Below are positions 35,126 to 43,142 of a stretch of 64,000 nt of DNA, piece after piece. The position numbers and the translations under genes were made by a program. The stretch is from JALHVH01 sp964585685 (GTDB taxonomy: Bacteria; Acidobacteriota; Aminicenantia; Aminicenantales; Saccharicenantaceae), in contig CAZPEP010000042.1 in assembly GCA_964585685.1 (NCBI GenBank), positions 62,001 to 126,000 on the forward strand. The letters are read 5' to 3'. The notes beneath the pieces were generated by a model. It saw only the letters and a list, made by a program, of their open reading frames with translations, was not told where the DNA came from and searched no databases. Each line of letters opens with the position of its first letter. Within the stretch, counting starts at the first letter, position 1.

Positions 35126-35135
35126 CGAGCCGCGT

Positions 35136-36188
35136 TCAGCTGAACTCTCCGGTGTTGATCCGGTCTTCAAGATCTTTTAAACCTTCCATAATGATATTCC
35201 ACTCAGGACTTTCGCCGAAAATCATGGCTTTCATTTCCGCATAGTCGTTCCGAAGGGACTGTATCCGTCCAGCAGATGGAATTAAGCGGAATGAGCCCGA
35301 CACTGCCGTTTCATAATGTGCCCACGCCGACCGAAAGAAGACCAGCTTATGTTCAATCGCCCGTTTCAGAAGATCCGTTTCCTTTAACGCTCTTGAGCCG
35401 ATTTCAGTCTTCGAGAGGCAATACAGGTCATAATAATGACGCGACATTCTTTCACTTCCGGCTGTTGGATCGGTCCGATGAAATTCAGCATGCAGAAGCG
35501 TTGCCTTTTCCCAGAATGTGCGTATGGCTTCGAGGGTATTCACTTCACAGAACGCAGATTGAAGCATATTTGGGAATAATTCCGCCACATAAGGTGTGAT
35601 CTGGTAATTGCTCGCAGGCCAGGAATCGGACCGTGCGCCCATCTCCAAACGGACATTCTGCCGAATGTAAGCCGGCACATCTAATCCAAGAGGGGTCAAC
35701 GCCGGCGGATAACGGAAATTGACGGTCTGGGAATCATCAGGGTCAATCGCGATGCCCCAACCGCTTGGCCCTCGACTTGGTCCTCCCAAAACTAACGCGA
35801 AGTCCTTCAAAAGTGAAGGCACAAAAAGATCGTAGATTACGGTTTCACATTCAGCCTTCAATTCATCCAAGAGCGCCCGTTGTCTTTTGCCGCTTTTTGC
35901 ATTTGCCGGATCACGATCGGTATCAAAGCCGAGCTCCCGGCGATCAAATGAAAGGTCTACATCCTCGGAAAAGCGCTCAATGACATGGAAGACCTTGGAG
36001 AGCGTTGTCCCACCTTTGAAGATGAGATGTAACGGCAGCTCAACAGACGTAAAAATGTGTTTCAAAGCCCAACAGACCCAAAAATCTTTCTCTATTATGA
36101 AAGCCGGAAGTCCGGGACGAAGCCCAGCGGCCTCCTGAAAGAGGTTGGCTCGTTCACGCGGCGACAATTGTGCGATCCGATCCATCAT
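35136..36188 (-). CDS. AbiEii-family nucleotidyltransferase toxin (type IV TA), C-terminus shared with peptidase repeat
   Basis: 350 residues; start at 36188 overlaps the antitoxin stop as ATGA. The nucleotidyltransferase core is LIFKGGTTLSKVFHVIERFS then EDVDLSFD (GGTxLxK and SxDxD). KDFWVCWALKHIF precedes it as in the family. AbiEii toxins transfer nucleotides, in studied cases to tRNA, and cause abortive infection. The last codons (NTGEFS, stop) and the adjoining ~40 bases match the end of the C1A peptidase copies (VDTGEFS), so the gene end is chimeric. Confidence 0.85.
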   Translation of the reverse strand: MMDRIAQLSPRERANLFQEAAGLRPGLPAFIIEKDFWVCWALKHIFTSVELPLHLIFKGGTTLSKVFHVIERFSEDVDLSFDRRELGFDTDRDPANAKSGKRQRALLDELKAECETVIYDLFVPSLLKDFALVLGGPSRGPSGWGIAIDPDDSQTVNFRYPPALTPLGLDVPAYIRQNVRLEMGARSDSWPASNYQITPYVAELFPNMLQSAFCEVNTLEAIRTFWEKATLLHAEFHRTDPTAGSERMSRHYYDLYCLSKTEIGSRALKETDLLKRAIEHKLVFFRSAWAHYETAVSGSFRLIPSAGRIQSLRNDYAEMKAMIFGESPEWNIIMEGLKDLEDRINTGEFS

Positions 36189-36811
36189 TCTCCCTGGGCG
36201 ATTGTCTCGGTAATCTTTAGCAAAACGTGCTTCATCCATGCGGGGGCATAGCGAAGGTTCCGCATGAGCTCCTTTTTATCCTTCTTTTTGAGTAAGCGGC
36301 GGAGGCACGCGATGTGGGTTTGGGAAACGCCCTCGCGGCCAAGATAGCGCAGAGCTTGAAATACGAGCGGCGCAACGGGTCCCAAAACTGCCATTGTTTT
36401 AGGCGACCCGTGACGGAAGATGACGCTAACCGCTCCAATTTTAACAGTTCTGGCCCTGCCGTCGGTCATGTAGATAATCTTGGCGGGAACTTGGGTGGAA
36501 AGGCCGAGTAGGTTGGCGGCATACGCCGGTGAAGGCAAGATTCGAAGCCCAAGTTTCCGGGCAAGCGAACGCGCCACAGTGTCCGGCGGCGGAGTTATTT
36601 CCGTTCCGGTTAACCGGCTGATCAGCGATAAGGCATACAGACCGCGCCCAACACGGCGCAAATGTCCGCGCTGCACTAGGCGGGATAAGGCCTGATCCAC
36701 CGCTGTCCGACTTCCCAAATCAAGAAAATCCCCGGCGAAGGCCGGAGATTTTACTGTACCGCGCCTTATTCGCGCAAGTATCTTCCGGGTAATGTAATAG
36801 TTATCTTTCAT
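36185..36811 (-). CDS. AbiEi-like / DUF6088 antitoxin
   Basis: 208 residues. N-terminal winged helix: ILARIRRGTVKSPAFAGDFL, RTAVDQALSRLVQRGHLRRV then GRGLYAL, the standard AbiEi antitoxin wHTH for autoregulation. The C-terminal domain (RTVKIGAVSVIFRHGSPK..., PLVFQALRYLGREG) fits the DUF6088 group. It is directly upstream of and overlapping the AbiEii-type toxin, forming one type IV pair of a subtype different from that at 38865-40234. Confidence 0.85.
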   Translation of the reverse strand: MKDNYYITRKILARIRRGTVKSPAFAGDFLDLGSRTAVDQALSRLVQRGHLRRVGRGLYALSLISRLTGTEITPPPDTVARSLARKLGLRILPSPAYAANLLGLSTQVPAKIIYMTDGRARTVKIGAVSVIFRHGSPKTMAVLGPVAPLVFQALRYLGREGVSQTHIACLRRLLKKKDKKELMRNLRYAPAWMKHVLLKITETIAQGE

Positions 36812-36862
36812 GGCCGCAAACTGTCAGAAATATGTATATATTATTCTTACACTATATGTCAA

Positions 36863-36976
36863 GGGATGGGTCAGTTCTTTAATCATCGGGTCATTGCGAG
36901 CGAAGCGTGGCAATCCCAAGCGCACGCCACGAGATTGCCACGTCGCAGGGCTCCTCGCGGGAAGACCTAACCCCTC
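36863..36976. repeat. Composite ~115-bp palindromic repeat, copy 2
   Basis: GGGTCAG ... GCGAGCGAAGCGTGGCAATC ... GATTGCCACGTCGCAGGGC ... GACCTAACCCCTC. It lies in the 36812-37008 gap; I see nothing else there. Confidence 0.8.
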
Positions 36977-37008
36977 AGCTTGGCCCTTCCGACCGCCATG
37001 TGCGCCAC

Positions 37009-38328
37009 CTATGCCTTGACGACGTTCTTCCTCGGTTTCTTCACCGCATTCCTCGTGTCCACGACCAGCTTAGCGTTCTTGACGATCCAGCCGTAGTCGT
37101 ATGACGAGTGGTCCGTGGCGATGATCACCGCGTCGGCCCCTCGGAGCCTTTTGTCCGTCAGCGGGACGGACTTTAGAGACATCCCAGGGTACCCCCGGAG
37201 CCCCGACGATTTCGGTACATACGGATCGTTGTATTCGACCTTGGCCCCTTTATTCTGAAGGATGCTGATGATCTTCAGCGCCGGCGACTCCCGCTGATCG
37301 TCGATGTCCTTCTTGTAAGCGATCCCCAGGACGAGGATCTTCGACCCCTTGAACGACTTCCCCTTCTTTCCCAGGGCCTCAAGGGTCTTCTCAATTACGT
37401 AGTAGGGCATGGCCGTGTTGATCTCACCGGCCAGCTCGATGAACTTCGTCGAATAATCCACCTCCCGCGCCTTCCACGTCAGGTAGAACGGGTCGATGGG
37501 GATGCAGTGCCCGCCCAGGCCGGGCCCGGGGTAGAAGGGCATGAACCCGAAGGGCTTCGACGAAGCCGCCTTGATCACTTCCCAGACGTCGATCCCCATC
37601 CGGTCGAATATCATCTTCAGCTCGTTCACCAGGGCGATATTGACGCAACGAAAGATGTTCTCCAGGAGCTTGGCCGATTCGGCCGCCCGGGTCGACGACA
37701 CGGGCACCGTCCTAGCCACCACCTGGCTATACAGCATGTCGGCCAGCGTCAAACAATCCTTCGTTAGGCCGCCCACGACCTTGGGAGTGTTCTCGGCCGA
37801 ATACACGGAATCCCCGGGGTTCTCGCGTTCGGGCGAGAAGGCCAGGAAAAAATCCCTGCCTACCTTAAGGCCCCTGCGTTCCAGGATCGGAAGCATCTCC
37901 TCGTCCGTTGTCCCCGGGTAGGTTGTGCTCTCGAGGACCACGAGCTGGCCTTTCCGGAGATGCTTGGCGATCGTCTCCGTTGTGTTGAGGACATAGGACA
38001 AGTCGGGGTTCCGGTGGTCGTCGAGCGGAGTGGGGACGCAGATCAAGATCGCGTCCACGTCCGCCAGGCGGCCGAAATCCGTCGTCGCCGCGAACCGCTT
38101 CGCCGAAAGGTACCGACGCAATTCCGTCGTTGAAATATGTTTGATATAAGTCTTTCCGTGGTTCAACATATTGACCTTGCGCGGGTCGATATCGAACCCG
38201 GTCACGGCGAAACCCTTCTTCAAAAAGGCCTTTACAAGCGGCAGGCCGACATAGCCGAGGCCCACAACTCCGACTACGGCCTCTTTGGCTTTGATCCGTT
38301 TCTGTAAGGTTTGGCTGAGTTGATTCAT
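37009..38328 (-). CDS. wbpA: UDP-GlcNAc 6-dehydrogenase (WbpA-type nucleotide-sugar dehydrogenase)
   Basis: 439 residues, full length. GVVGLGYVGLPLVKAFLKKG is the NAD-binding Rossmann motif; ESTTYPGTTDEEMLPILE and FFLAFSPERENPGD are WbpA-type signatures; the catalytic Cys is in GPGLGGHCIPIDPFYL (~residue 270); the C-terminal domain has VLGIAYKKDIDDQRESPAL. It oxidises UDP-GlcNAc to UDP-GlcNAcA for uronic-acid sugars. It is alone, flanked by composite repeats (36863 and 38363) and by AbiE modules, unlike the operonic sugar genes elsewhere; it may have been moved as cargo. Confidence 0.93.
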   Translation of the reverse strand: MNQLSQTLQKRIKAKEAVVGVVGLGYVGLPLVKAFLKKGFAVTGFDIDPRKVNMLNHGKTYIKHISTTELRRYLSAKRFAATTDFGRLADVDAILICVPTPLDDHRNPDLSYVLNTTETIAKHLRKGQLVVLESTTYPGTTDEEMLPILERRGLKVGRDFFLAFSPERENPGDSVYSAENTPKVVGGLTKDCLTLADMLYSQVVARTVPVSSTRAAESAKLLENIFRCVNIALVNELKMIFDRMGIDVWEVIKAASSKPFGFMPFYPGPGLGGHCIPIDPFYLTWKAREVDYSTKFIELAGEINTAMPYYVIEKTLEALGKKGKSFKGSKILVLGIAYKKDIDDQRESPALKIISILQNKGAKVEYNDPYVPKSSGLRGYPGMSLKSVPLTDKRLRGADAVIIATDHSSYDYGWIVKNAKLVVDTRNAVKKPRKNVVKA

Positions 38329-38362
38329 CTTCCTTCCTATCTTTATTCTCTTTAAGCTAAAT

Positions 38363-38484
38363 GGGGGTTAGGTCTTTCTGTCCACGCGTCATTGCGAGCG
38401 AAGCGTGGCAATCCCAAGCGCACGCCACGAGATTGCCACGTCGCAAAGCTCCCCGTAACGACACGCGGGGAGACCTGACCCCCG
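38363..38484. repeat. Composite ~115-bp palindromic repeat, copy 3
   Basis: GGGGGTTAGGTC ... GCGAGCGAAGCGTGGCAATC ... GATTGCCACGTCGCAAAGC ... GACCTGACCCCC. The sequence after it (GAGCCGCGCTCAGCTGAACT) matches that after copy 1 at 35126-35160. Confidence 0.8.
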
Positions 38485-38492
38485 AGCCGCGC

Positions 38493-38852
38493 TCAGCTGA
38501 ACTCCCCGGTGTCGACCCATTCCTTCTTGAGCACGCTCCAGAAGTCCTCGGCCAGCCCCCGGGTCAGATATTCGTAAGGTAGCCAGCCGTAGCCGTTCTC
38601 GCCCCAGCCGGGGCCCCAGGAGTTCCGTATCAGGAACGCGCCCTCGGTCTTGGGCGCCTTCGCCCCTGCGCCAGACGCCTGCTCAGCACCCAGCGTGCTC
38701 TTCTCTTTCCCGGCTCCCCGCGCGCTTTCCATGCCCGCCGCTCGTAATACTCGATGACCCCCGCCCCGGCGTTGGCCGTGCACGACCCGAGCTGGCCCTG
38801 GTCCTCGACGGCCGAGCACCATTCGCGGAGATCGACGCTCGCCGGGAGCGCT
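38493..38852 (-). pseudogene. C1A peptidase remnant with internal deletion (copy D)
   Basis: 38493-38660 matches the last ~55 codons of the intact peptidase (AFLIRNSWGPGWGENGYGWL ... VDTGEFS). 38740-38851 matches the segment around the catalytic Cys (LREWCSAVEDQG, GSCTANAGAG). Everything between, including the His, is lost and the two parts are in different frames. The N-terminal part is also missing, cut by the AbiEii gene end. Not functional as a peptidase. Confidence 0.85.
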
Positions 38853-38864
38853 CCTGCGCGAACG

Positions 38865-39659
38865 TCAAGGAGGAGGGGTCAGGTCTCTCCAATATTCCCG
38901 GAAGGTCAGTACTCGCTCTTTCTGTTCGGCAGAGAACAGGAAGGGCTCCACGTCATTCGCTAAAAAGTTCAGGTCGAGCTTCTCCAACCTTTCACTAAAA
39001 AGCCTCAGAAACGTCGATTTATCAGCATCCGTGCACTTCGCAATATAGGTGAAATCCGGTTCCGCCAATCCCCTCAAGAAGGACACGTCAAAAAGGTCTC
39101 TTCCTTTTTCCCTTTTCCGCTCTACAATCGTCATCATCTTTTGCGAGAGAAGGATCGTGGCCGGCGCCGTATGGATCTGCCGATAAACGGCGAATTTATT
39201 CAGGATGAACATCTGCGGCTCATAGAGCCTTTTCTTAGCTTCGGTGTCGATCCGGATCAGGATCTTACGGCCCTTGTCCGCGCTGATCCCCGATTTATAT
39301 AGGATCTCCGGGAACCGGATATAGCAATGATAAGCGCCGTGTTCGACAACTCGGTATTCGACCAGGAAGCCTTTGTATTCCATATCCCGGCAGGCGGTCT
39401 TCAGCAGGGCTTCAAATTCCCCGAAAGACAGGCCGAAATTGTCGAAGTCCAGGTCTTCCGAAAATCGGGGGCTCCGATGGAGGATCCGAATGGCGGTCCC
39501 GCCGATAAAGCTCAGCGACGCGGCCGCCTGGTTCTTGAATAAGGAGTCCAGCAGCTCGTGCTGGAGATATTCGACAAGCATCCCCTGCGGATTATTCGCA
39601 CGCACCGGCGAAGGAAAGGTACCGGTGATCTGCTCTAATGTAAGCATCGCAACGCCCAT
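38865..39659 (-). CDS. AbiEii/AbiGii-family nucleotidyltransferase toxin (type IV TA)
   Basis: 264 residues (start 39659, or ATG at 39647, both overlapping the antitoxin end). Core motifs: SFIGGTAIRILHRSPRFSED then LDFDNFG (GGTxLR, SxDLD), and QKMMTIVERKREKGRDLFDV (the family K...RDxFD helix). It would block growth by nucleotide transfer when released from its partner. Its final residues DLTPPP and the stop come from a GGAGGGGTCAGG repeat, so insertion of a repeat cut or extended the C-terminus. Confidence 0.87.
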   Translation of the reverse strand: MGVAMLTLEQITGTFPSPVRANNPQGMLVEYLQHELLDSLFKNQAAASLSFIGGTAIRILHRSPRFSEDLDFDNFGLSFGEFEALLKTACRDMEYKGFLVEYRVVEHGAYHCYIRFPEILYKSGISADKGRKILIRIDTEAKKRLYEPQMFILNKFAVYRQIHTAPATILLSQKMMTIVERKREKGRDLFDVSFLRGLAEPDFTYIAKCTDADKSTFLRLFSERLEKLDLNFLANDVEPFLFSAEQKERVLTFREYWRDLTPPP

Positions 39660-40234
39660 ACCTTCATTTTTTTGACGTCAAAGGCCGATAAATACTTAAG
39701 AAATTTATCGGCGTCCAATCTTTCGTTGAGTCTGTCGGAATTCAATCTTATGTTTTCGAAATCGGCGTCGCTTCTGATCCTGGAAAGATTCAAATAAAGA
39801 TAATCCAGCAGGGCTTTTTCCGGCTCCGCCAGCAGGTAATGCCCGTGGTCGGTTTTGATCTCCACGTAACCCCAGAAGAGCTCCGCTTTGACGTGCCGGT
39901 AAATGAAGGTCCCGAAGTCGTTCGTAAAAGTTCTGTTGGTCCGGGCGGTCACGCTGACACGGGCATAGACCATTTCAGGAATAAATCCGTACCACGCCAG
40001 GGCGCTCTCCAAGCTCAGATAGCTGGGCTGGTAAATCAGCGCGGCGATTTCTTCGCCTTTAATTCTTTCTCGGTCTTTAGCGAAAGCATAGACGCCGTTT
40101 CTTAATTTCAGCAGATAGCCCTTTTTTACCCAAAGATGAAGCTGATAGCCGAAGATCTTCTGCCCCTGGGACACAAGATCACTTCGTGAAAAATAAGGCC
40201 CCTTGATGACCTTTGATAGATCAATGTATTTCAT
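39635..40234 (-). CDS. AbiEi-type antitoxin (type IV TA)
   Basis: 199 residues from MKYIDLSKVIKGPYFSRSDL; the longer frame to 40270 begins in AT-rich promoter-like sequence. FSRSDLVSQGQKIFGYQLHL then WVKKGYLLKLRNGVYAF is the N-terminal winged helix; SLESALAWYGFIPEMVYARV, RTNRTFTNDFGTFIYRHVK and AEPEKALLDYLYLN are the AbiEi antitoxin-domain blocks. It overlaps the toxin gene by 25 bases, as is normal for translational coupling. Confidence 0.88.
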   Translation of the reverse strand: MKYIDLSKVIKGPYFSRSDLVSQGQKIFGYQLHLWVKKGYLLKLRNGVYAFAKDRERIKGEEIAALIYQPSYLSLESALAWYGFIPEMVYARVSVTARTNRTFTNDFGTFIYRHVKAELFWGYVEIKTDHGHYLLAEPEKALLDYLYLNLSRIRSDADFENIRLNSDRLNERLDADKFLKYLSAFDVKKMKVWALRCLH

Positions 40235-40282
40235 ATTCTTATTATATTTAATAATATAATGAAATGTCAAAGCCTAAGGGGG

Positions 40283-40409
40283 TCAGCTGAACTCCCCGGT
40301 GTCGACCCATTCCTTCTTGAGCACGCTCCAGAAGTCCTCGGCCAACCCGCGGGTCAGAGACTCATAAGGCAGCCAGCCGTAGCCGTTCTCGCCCCAGCCG
40401 GCGCCCCAG
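40283..40409 (-). pseudogene. C1A peptidase 3'-end fragment (copy C)
   Basis: Matches the last ~42 codons of the intact gene (WGAGWGENGYGWLP ... SVLKKEWVDTGEFS, stop), ending abruptly inside the NSWGAGWG codons at 40409. The Asn of the triad is missing. It sits between the AbiE pair and the wHTH fragment. Confidence 0.88.
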
Positions 40410-40429
40410 CTCGCTTCATGCAGTGCAAG

Positions 40430-40747
40430 TCATGGCTGCTGATCTTTCATGACTTCCCAATACCCGCCCTTAGCAGCGCCGACCCGACGAATGACCCCTT
40501 CTTCTTTAAGCTTCTTGAGATTCCATTCTATGCCTTTAGGCGACACAGCAATAACAGAAGAAAGCTCTTCGGTTGTTATTCTAGGGCGTTCCTGTATCAA
40601 CCGCAGGATTTTCTCCCTAGTTATCTCCCCAGTTTTCTCCTCGCCCCGGATAGTTTTAACAAGCATCCGGTTAATCGCGGGCATACCCGTTGCCCAGATC
40701 ATGGAGTCCACCGCCCATTCCTTATATTCGCATACTAACATATGCAA
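40430..40747 (-). CDS. Winged-helix protein, likely truncated remnant of a RecG-like/Fic-type regulator
   Basis: 105 residues. REKILRLIQERPRITTEELS followed by GIEWNLKKLKEEGVIRRVG and GYWEV is a winged helix of the kind that ends AlbA_2/RecG-like ATPases and some Fic proteins. The first ~40 residues (EYKEWAVDSMIWATGMPAIN) look like part of another domain. As it stands the gene is shorter than the families that carry this ending, so it is probably a decayed fragment. Lower GC than the surroundings. Confidence 0.6.
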   Translation of the reverse strand: MHMLVCEYKEWAVDSMIWATGMPAINRMLVKTIRGEEKTGEITREKILRLIQERPRITTEELSSVIAVSPKGIEWNLKKLKEEGVIRRVGAAKGGYWEVMKDQQP

Positions 40748-40801
40748 TGATATCGTGCAGGGGAAGCGTTATTCTCTCGGGGGGTCAGGTCTTAAGAGGC
40801 A

Positions 40802-41080
40802 TCAGTAACAGACTTCGTGACTGCCAACTTCAATGAAATATACCGAACTATCTTCAATTATTTTGAAAACAATCCTGTCGGAATAACTTATCGAGAATGC
40901 GTAATATTCTTTGAGATTACCCTTCAATCGATGTGTTTTAAGCCGTTTGTCGAAGACGTCTTCTTTAAAGATAGTAAGTCGCTCTCTCAAATGCTCTTTC
41001 TGTTTCTCCGTAAGCCTCGTCAGATACTTGTGCCAATGTTTTTCGAAAACACCATCAAAATGAATTGATTTCGGCTTCAT
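40802..41080 (-). CDS. RelE/StbE-type mRNA interferase toxin
   Basis: 92 residues. FEKHWHKYLTRLTEKQKEHL, then KRLKTHRLKGNLKEYYAFSI, SDRIVFKIIEDSSVYFIEVG and SHEVCY: the RelE/YafQ fold with the family GSHxxxY ending. It cuts mRNA in known relatives. The antitoxin gene begins upstream with a 5-base gap (41086). Confidence 0.85.
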   Translation of the reverse strand: MKPKSIHFDGVFEKHWHKYLTRLTEKQKEHLRERLTIFKEDVFDKRLKTHRLKGNLKEYYAFSISYSDRIVFKIIEDSSVYFIEVGSHEVCY

Positions 41081-41085
41081 GCCGT

Positions 41086-41301
41086 TTACACAGAAGCAAT
41101 AACATCATCAACGGTCATTGATTTAGTCTTCCCCGCAGCAAGATTCCGCTCCGCTTCATCGATTCTTACGAGAAATGCCTGCCGCTTGACAGTGCGGTAG
41201 ACTTCCTTGAGCAGGTTATATTCCTGTTTAGGTATCTTGACATAATCTTTTGCAGCAGTGTGTTCCACAGCAATACCTCCCTGTTGTTCGTCGTTCTTCA
41301 A
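41086..41301 (-). CDS. Small antitoxin of the RelE-type pair
   Basis: 71 residues. DYVKIPKQEYNLLKEVYRTV then ...RIDEAERNLAAGKTKSMTVD resembles antitoxins paired with RelE/StbE toxins, whose C-terminal part carries such DEAERNLAAGK helices. A later start inside the frame (V at about residue 12) is possible. Immediately upstream of the toxin and with the same low GC. Confidence 0.75.
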   Translation of the reverse strand: MKNDEQQGGIAVEHTAAKDYVKIPKQEYNLLKEVYRTVKRQAFLVRIDEAERNLAAGKTKSMTVDDVIASV

Positions 41302-41388
41302 ACAATGCCCCCATAAAACATTTTAAGCCAATCTGCCGTCTTCTGCAAGCAATAGCGACCTGTTTATTATTCACCTAACCCCTCAGCC

Positions 41389-41419
41389 GCTGTAGCCGCA
41401 GGCTTCAGCCTGCGTCACG
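41389..41419. repeat. CAGGCTTCAGCCTG repeat next to a peptidase fragment
   Basis: GCTGTAGCCGCAGGCTTCAG then CCTGCGTCACG. The unit ends exactly where the stop codon of copy B begins. Confidence 0.6.
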
Positions 41420-41609
41420 AGAACTCGCCGGTGTCGACCCATTCCTTCTTGAGCACGCTCCAGAAGTCCTCGGCCAGGCCGCGGGTTAGATACTCGTATG
41501 GCAGCCAGCCGTAGCCGCTCTTGCCCCAGCCGGCGCCCCAAGAATTGCGGATGAGGAACGCGCCTGTCGTCGCAGGCCCCGCGCCCTTAGGCTCCCGCGG
41601 CCTGTTCAC
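41415..41609 (-). pseudogene. C1A peptidase 3'-end fragment (copy B)
   Basis: ~53 codons match the intact gene end (GAFLIRNSWGAGWGKSGYGW ... VDTGEFS), then sequence diverges at about 41575. It keeps the Asn of the triad but no Cys or His. Open frame of 64 codons but no start or signal; not a working enzyme. Confidence 0.88.
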
Positions 41610-41668
41610 GTTTGTTCATTATTCAGGCCTTCCCGTTGTCCAAGTAAAGGGGAACCGCCAGCTGAACT

Positions 41669-43021
41669 TCATGTTGCCAAAACTTTATCCAAGGCCGAAC
41701 CTTGTCTGTCCAACGCTTTCGCCAACATTGGAAGACACGAGATGGCATAAAGCGGAATGTTCCATAATGCGGCCTCTTTTTTAAAATTCAATAGCGTCAC
41801 GCGGCACATTAATGATGGGTGAAACCGGGCATCGTATGACCGGAGGCTCTTGCTCTTGGGATTGACACCGGCCTTGACTTCCAGGGGAATAATTTCGCGA
41901 TCCAGGGATAGAATAAAATCCACTTCGGCCATCCCGCCCGCCGGCTTCCAATAGAAAAGATCCAGATCAAGAACGCGTAATTGCTGGGCCGCATAATCTT
42001 CCGTCAGGGCCCCCTTGAATTCGGTGAACAACCGATCGCCCTGAACGACCACTTCCACGGGAAGATTTGCCATGGTGCCAAGCAGGCCGACATCCAGAGC
42101 GTAAACCTTAAAACAATCACGATCCATGTACCCTTTGAGCGGTTGCCGTCCGGCAGTGACCAAAAATGAGCGGTGAATCAAGCCCGCGTCTTCCAGCCAA
42201 AGAACGGCACTTTCGTATTCGCGCGAACGCGCGCTTTTACGCACCGCGGAAAATATAAATTTTCTATTTTCCCGCGCAAGTTGCGTAGGAACCGAGGCCC
42301 AGATATGCGTCAGTTTGGGAATATCGGGAGTTGGCGCGTGCTTGGCAAAGTCCAGAATATAAGAGTTTAAAATCTCTTTTTGAATCTGGCGCGCGCCGGC
42401 CAAATCGCGGGTGTTCGCGTAATGATCAACCGCTTCCGGCATTCCTCCGACACAATAATAAAGCCTGAGCCACCGCGTCAATTCCTCATGAAACGGATTC
42501 GGGATCGGTTCGATGCGGGAGATATTCTCCAATACCTGCCGATAACGGTTTTCTCCCATGGCGTCAAGAAATTCGGGAAACGACATCGGGTGCAGATGAA
42601 TAAAATTAACTTTACCGACCGGGAATGAATTGGGCGTGGAGAGTTTGATGCCCAACAAGGAACCCGCTGCCGCCACATGATAGTCGCCGGCATTTTCTTG
42701 AAAGTATTTTAGAGCATTCAACGCCTCGTTGCATGCCTGGATCTCGTCAAATATCAGGAGATCCTTTTCGGGACGGATAGGGCGTCCATGATAGACGGAA
42801 AGATTTTCAATCAATCGCTGTGGATCCAACCGTCCGGTGAAGAAAGACCGCAGGCCGGCATCTTCCTCAAAGTTAAAATAGGCACAATTTTCGTATGCTT
42901 TTCTTCCAAATTCCTTGAGAAGCCATGTTTTTCCCGTTTGCCGGGCGCCTTTCAACAGCAAGGGCTTGCGGCGCACGGATGTCTTCCATGCCATTAGATC
43001 TTTGTACACATCGCGATTCAT
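41669..43021 (-). CDS. AAA_14/DUF4143 ATP-binding protein
   Basis: 450 residues. Walker A GARQTGKTWLLKEF at ~25-38, Walker B DLLIFDEIQAC, and sensor AAAGSLLGIKL. The C-terminal DUF4143 part has the PD-(D/E)xK-like trio AEVDFILSLDREIIPLEVKA. This family is widely spread by gene transfer and is often found beside toxin-antitoxin genes; function is not settled, and many copies may be selfish or anti-invader. It occupies the space between peptidase copy B and the intact peptidase. Somewhat lower GC than the sugar genes. Confidence 0.88.
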   Translation of the reverse strand: MNRDVYKDLMAWKTSVRRKPLLLKGARQTGKTWLLKEFGRKAYENCAYFNFEEDAGLRSFFTGRLDPQRLIENLSVYHGRPIRPEKDLLIFDEIQACNEALNALKYFQENAGDYHVAAAGSLLGIKLSTPNSFPVGKVNFIHLHPMSFPEFLDAMGENRYRQVLENISRIEPIPNPFHEELTRWLRLYYCVGGMPEAVDHYANTRDLAGARQIQKEILNSYILDFAKHAPTPDIPKLTHIWASVPTQLARENRKFIFSAVRKSARSREYESAVLWLEDAGLIHRSFLVTAGRQPLKGYMDRDCFKVYALDVGLLGTMANLPVEVVVQGDRLFTEFKGALTEDYAAQQLRVLDLDLFYWKPAGGMAEVDFILSLDREIIPLEVKAGVNPKSKSLRSYDARFHPSLMCRVTLLNFKKEAALWNIPLYAISCLPMLAKALDRQGSALDKVLAT

Positions 43022-43142
43022 GTATGTTTTATCTCATATTTTGCGAAATATGTCAAATATACATACGATAACCGTGATTTCCAACACAAATAACGTGCCA
43101 ATAACGTGGCATATGGGAGGGGCCAGGCCCCATCAGCCTGCG

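Noticed and set aside
38493..38822. A 109-codon open frame as an intact small protein
   Set aside because: Its first third is an out-of-frame reading of the peptidase Cys region; only the end is real. It is a deletion remnant.
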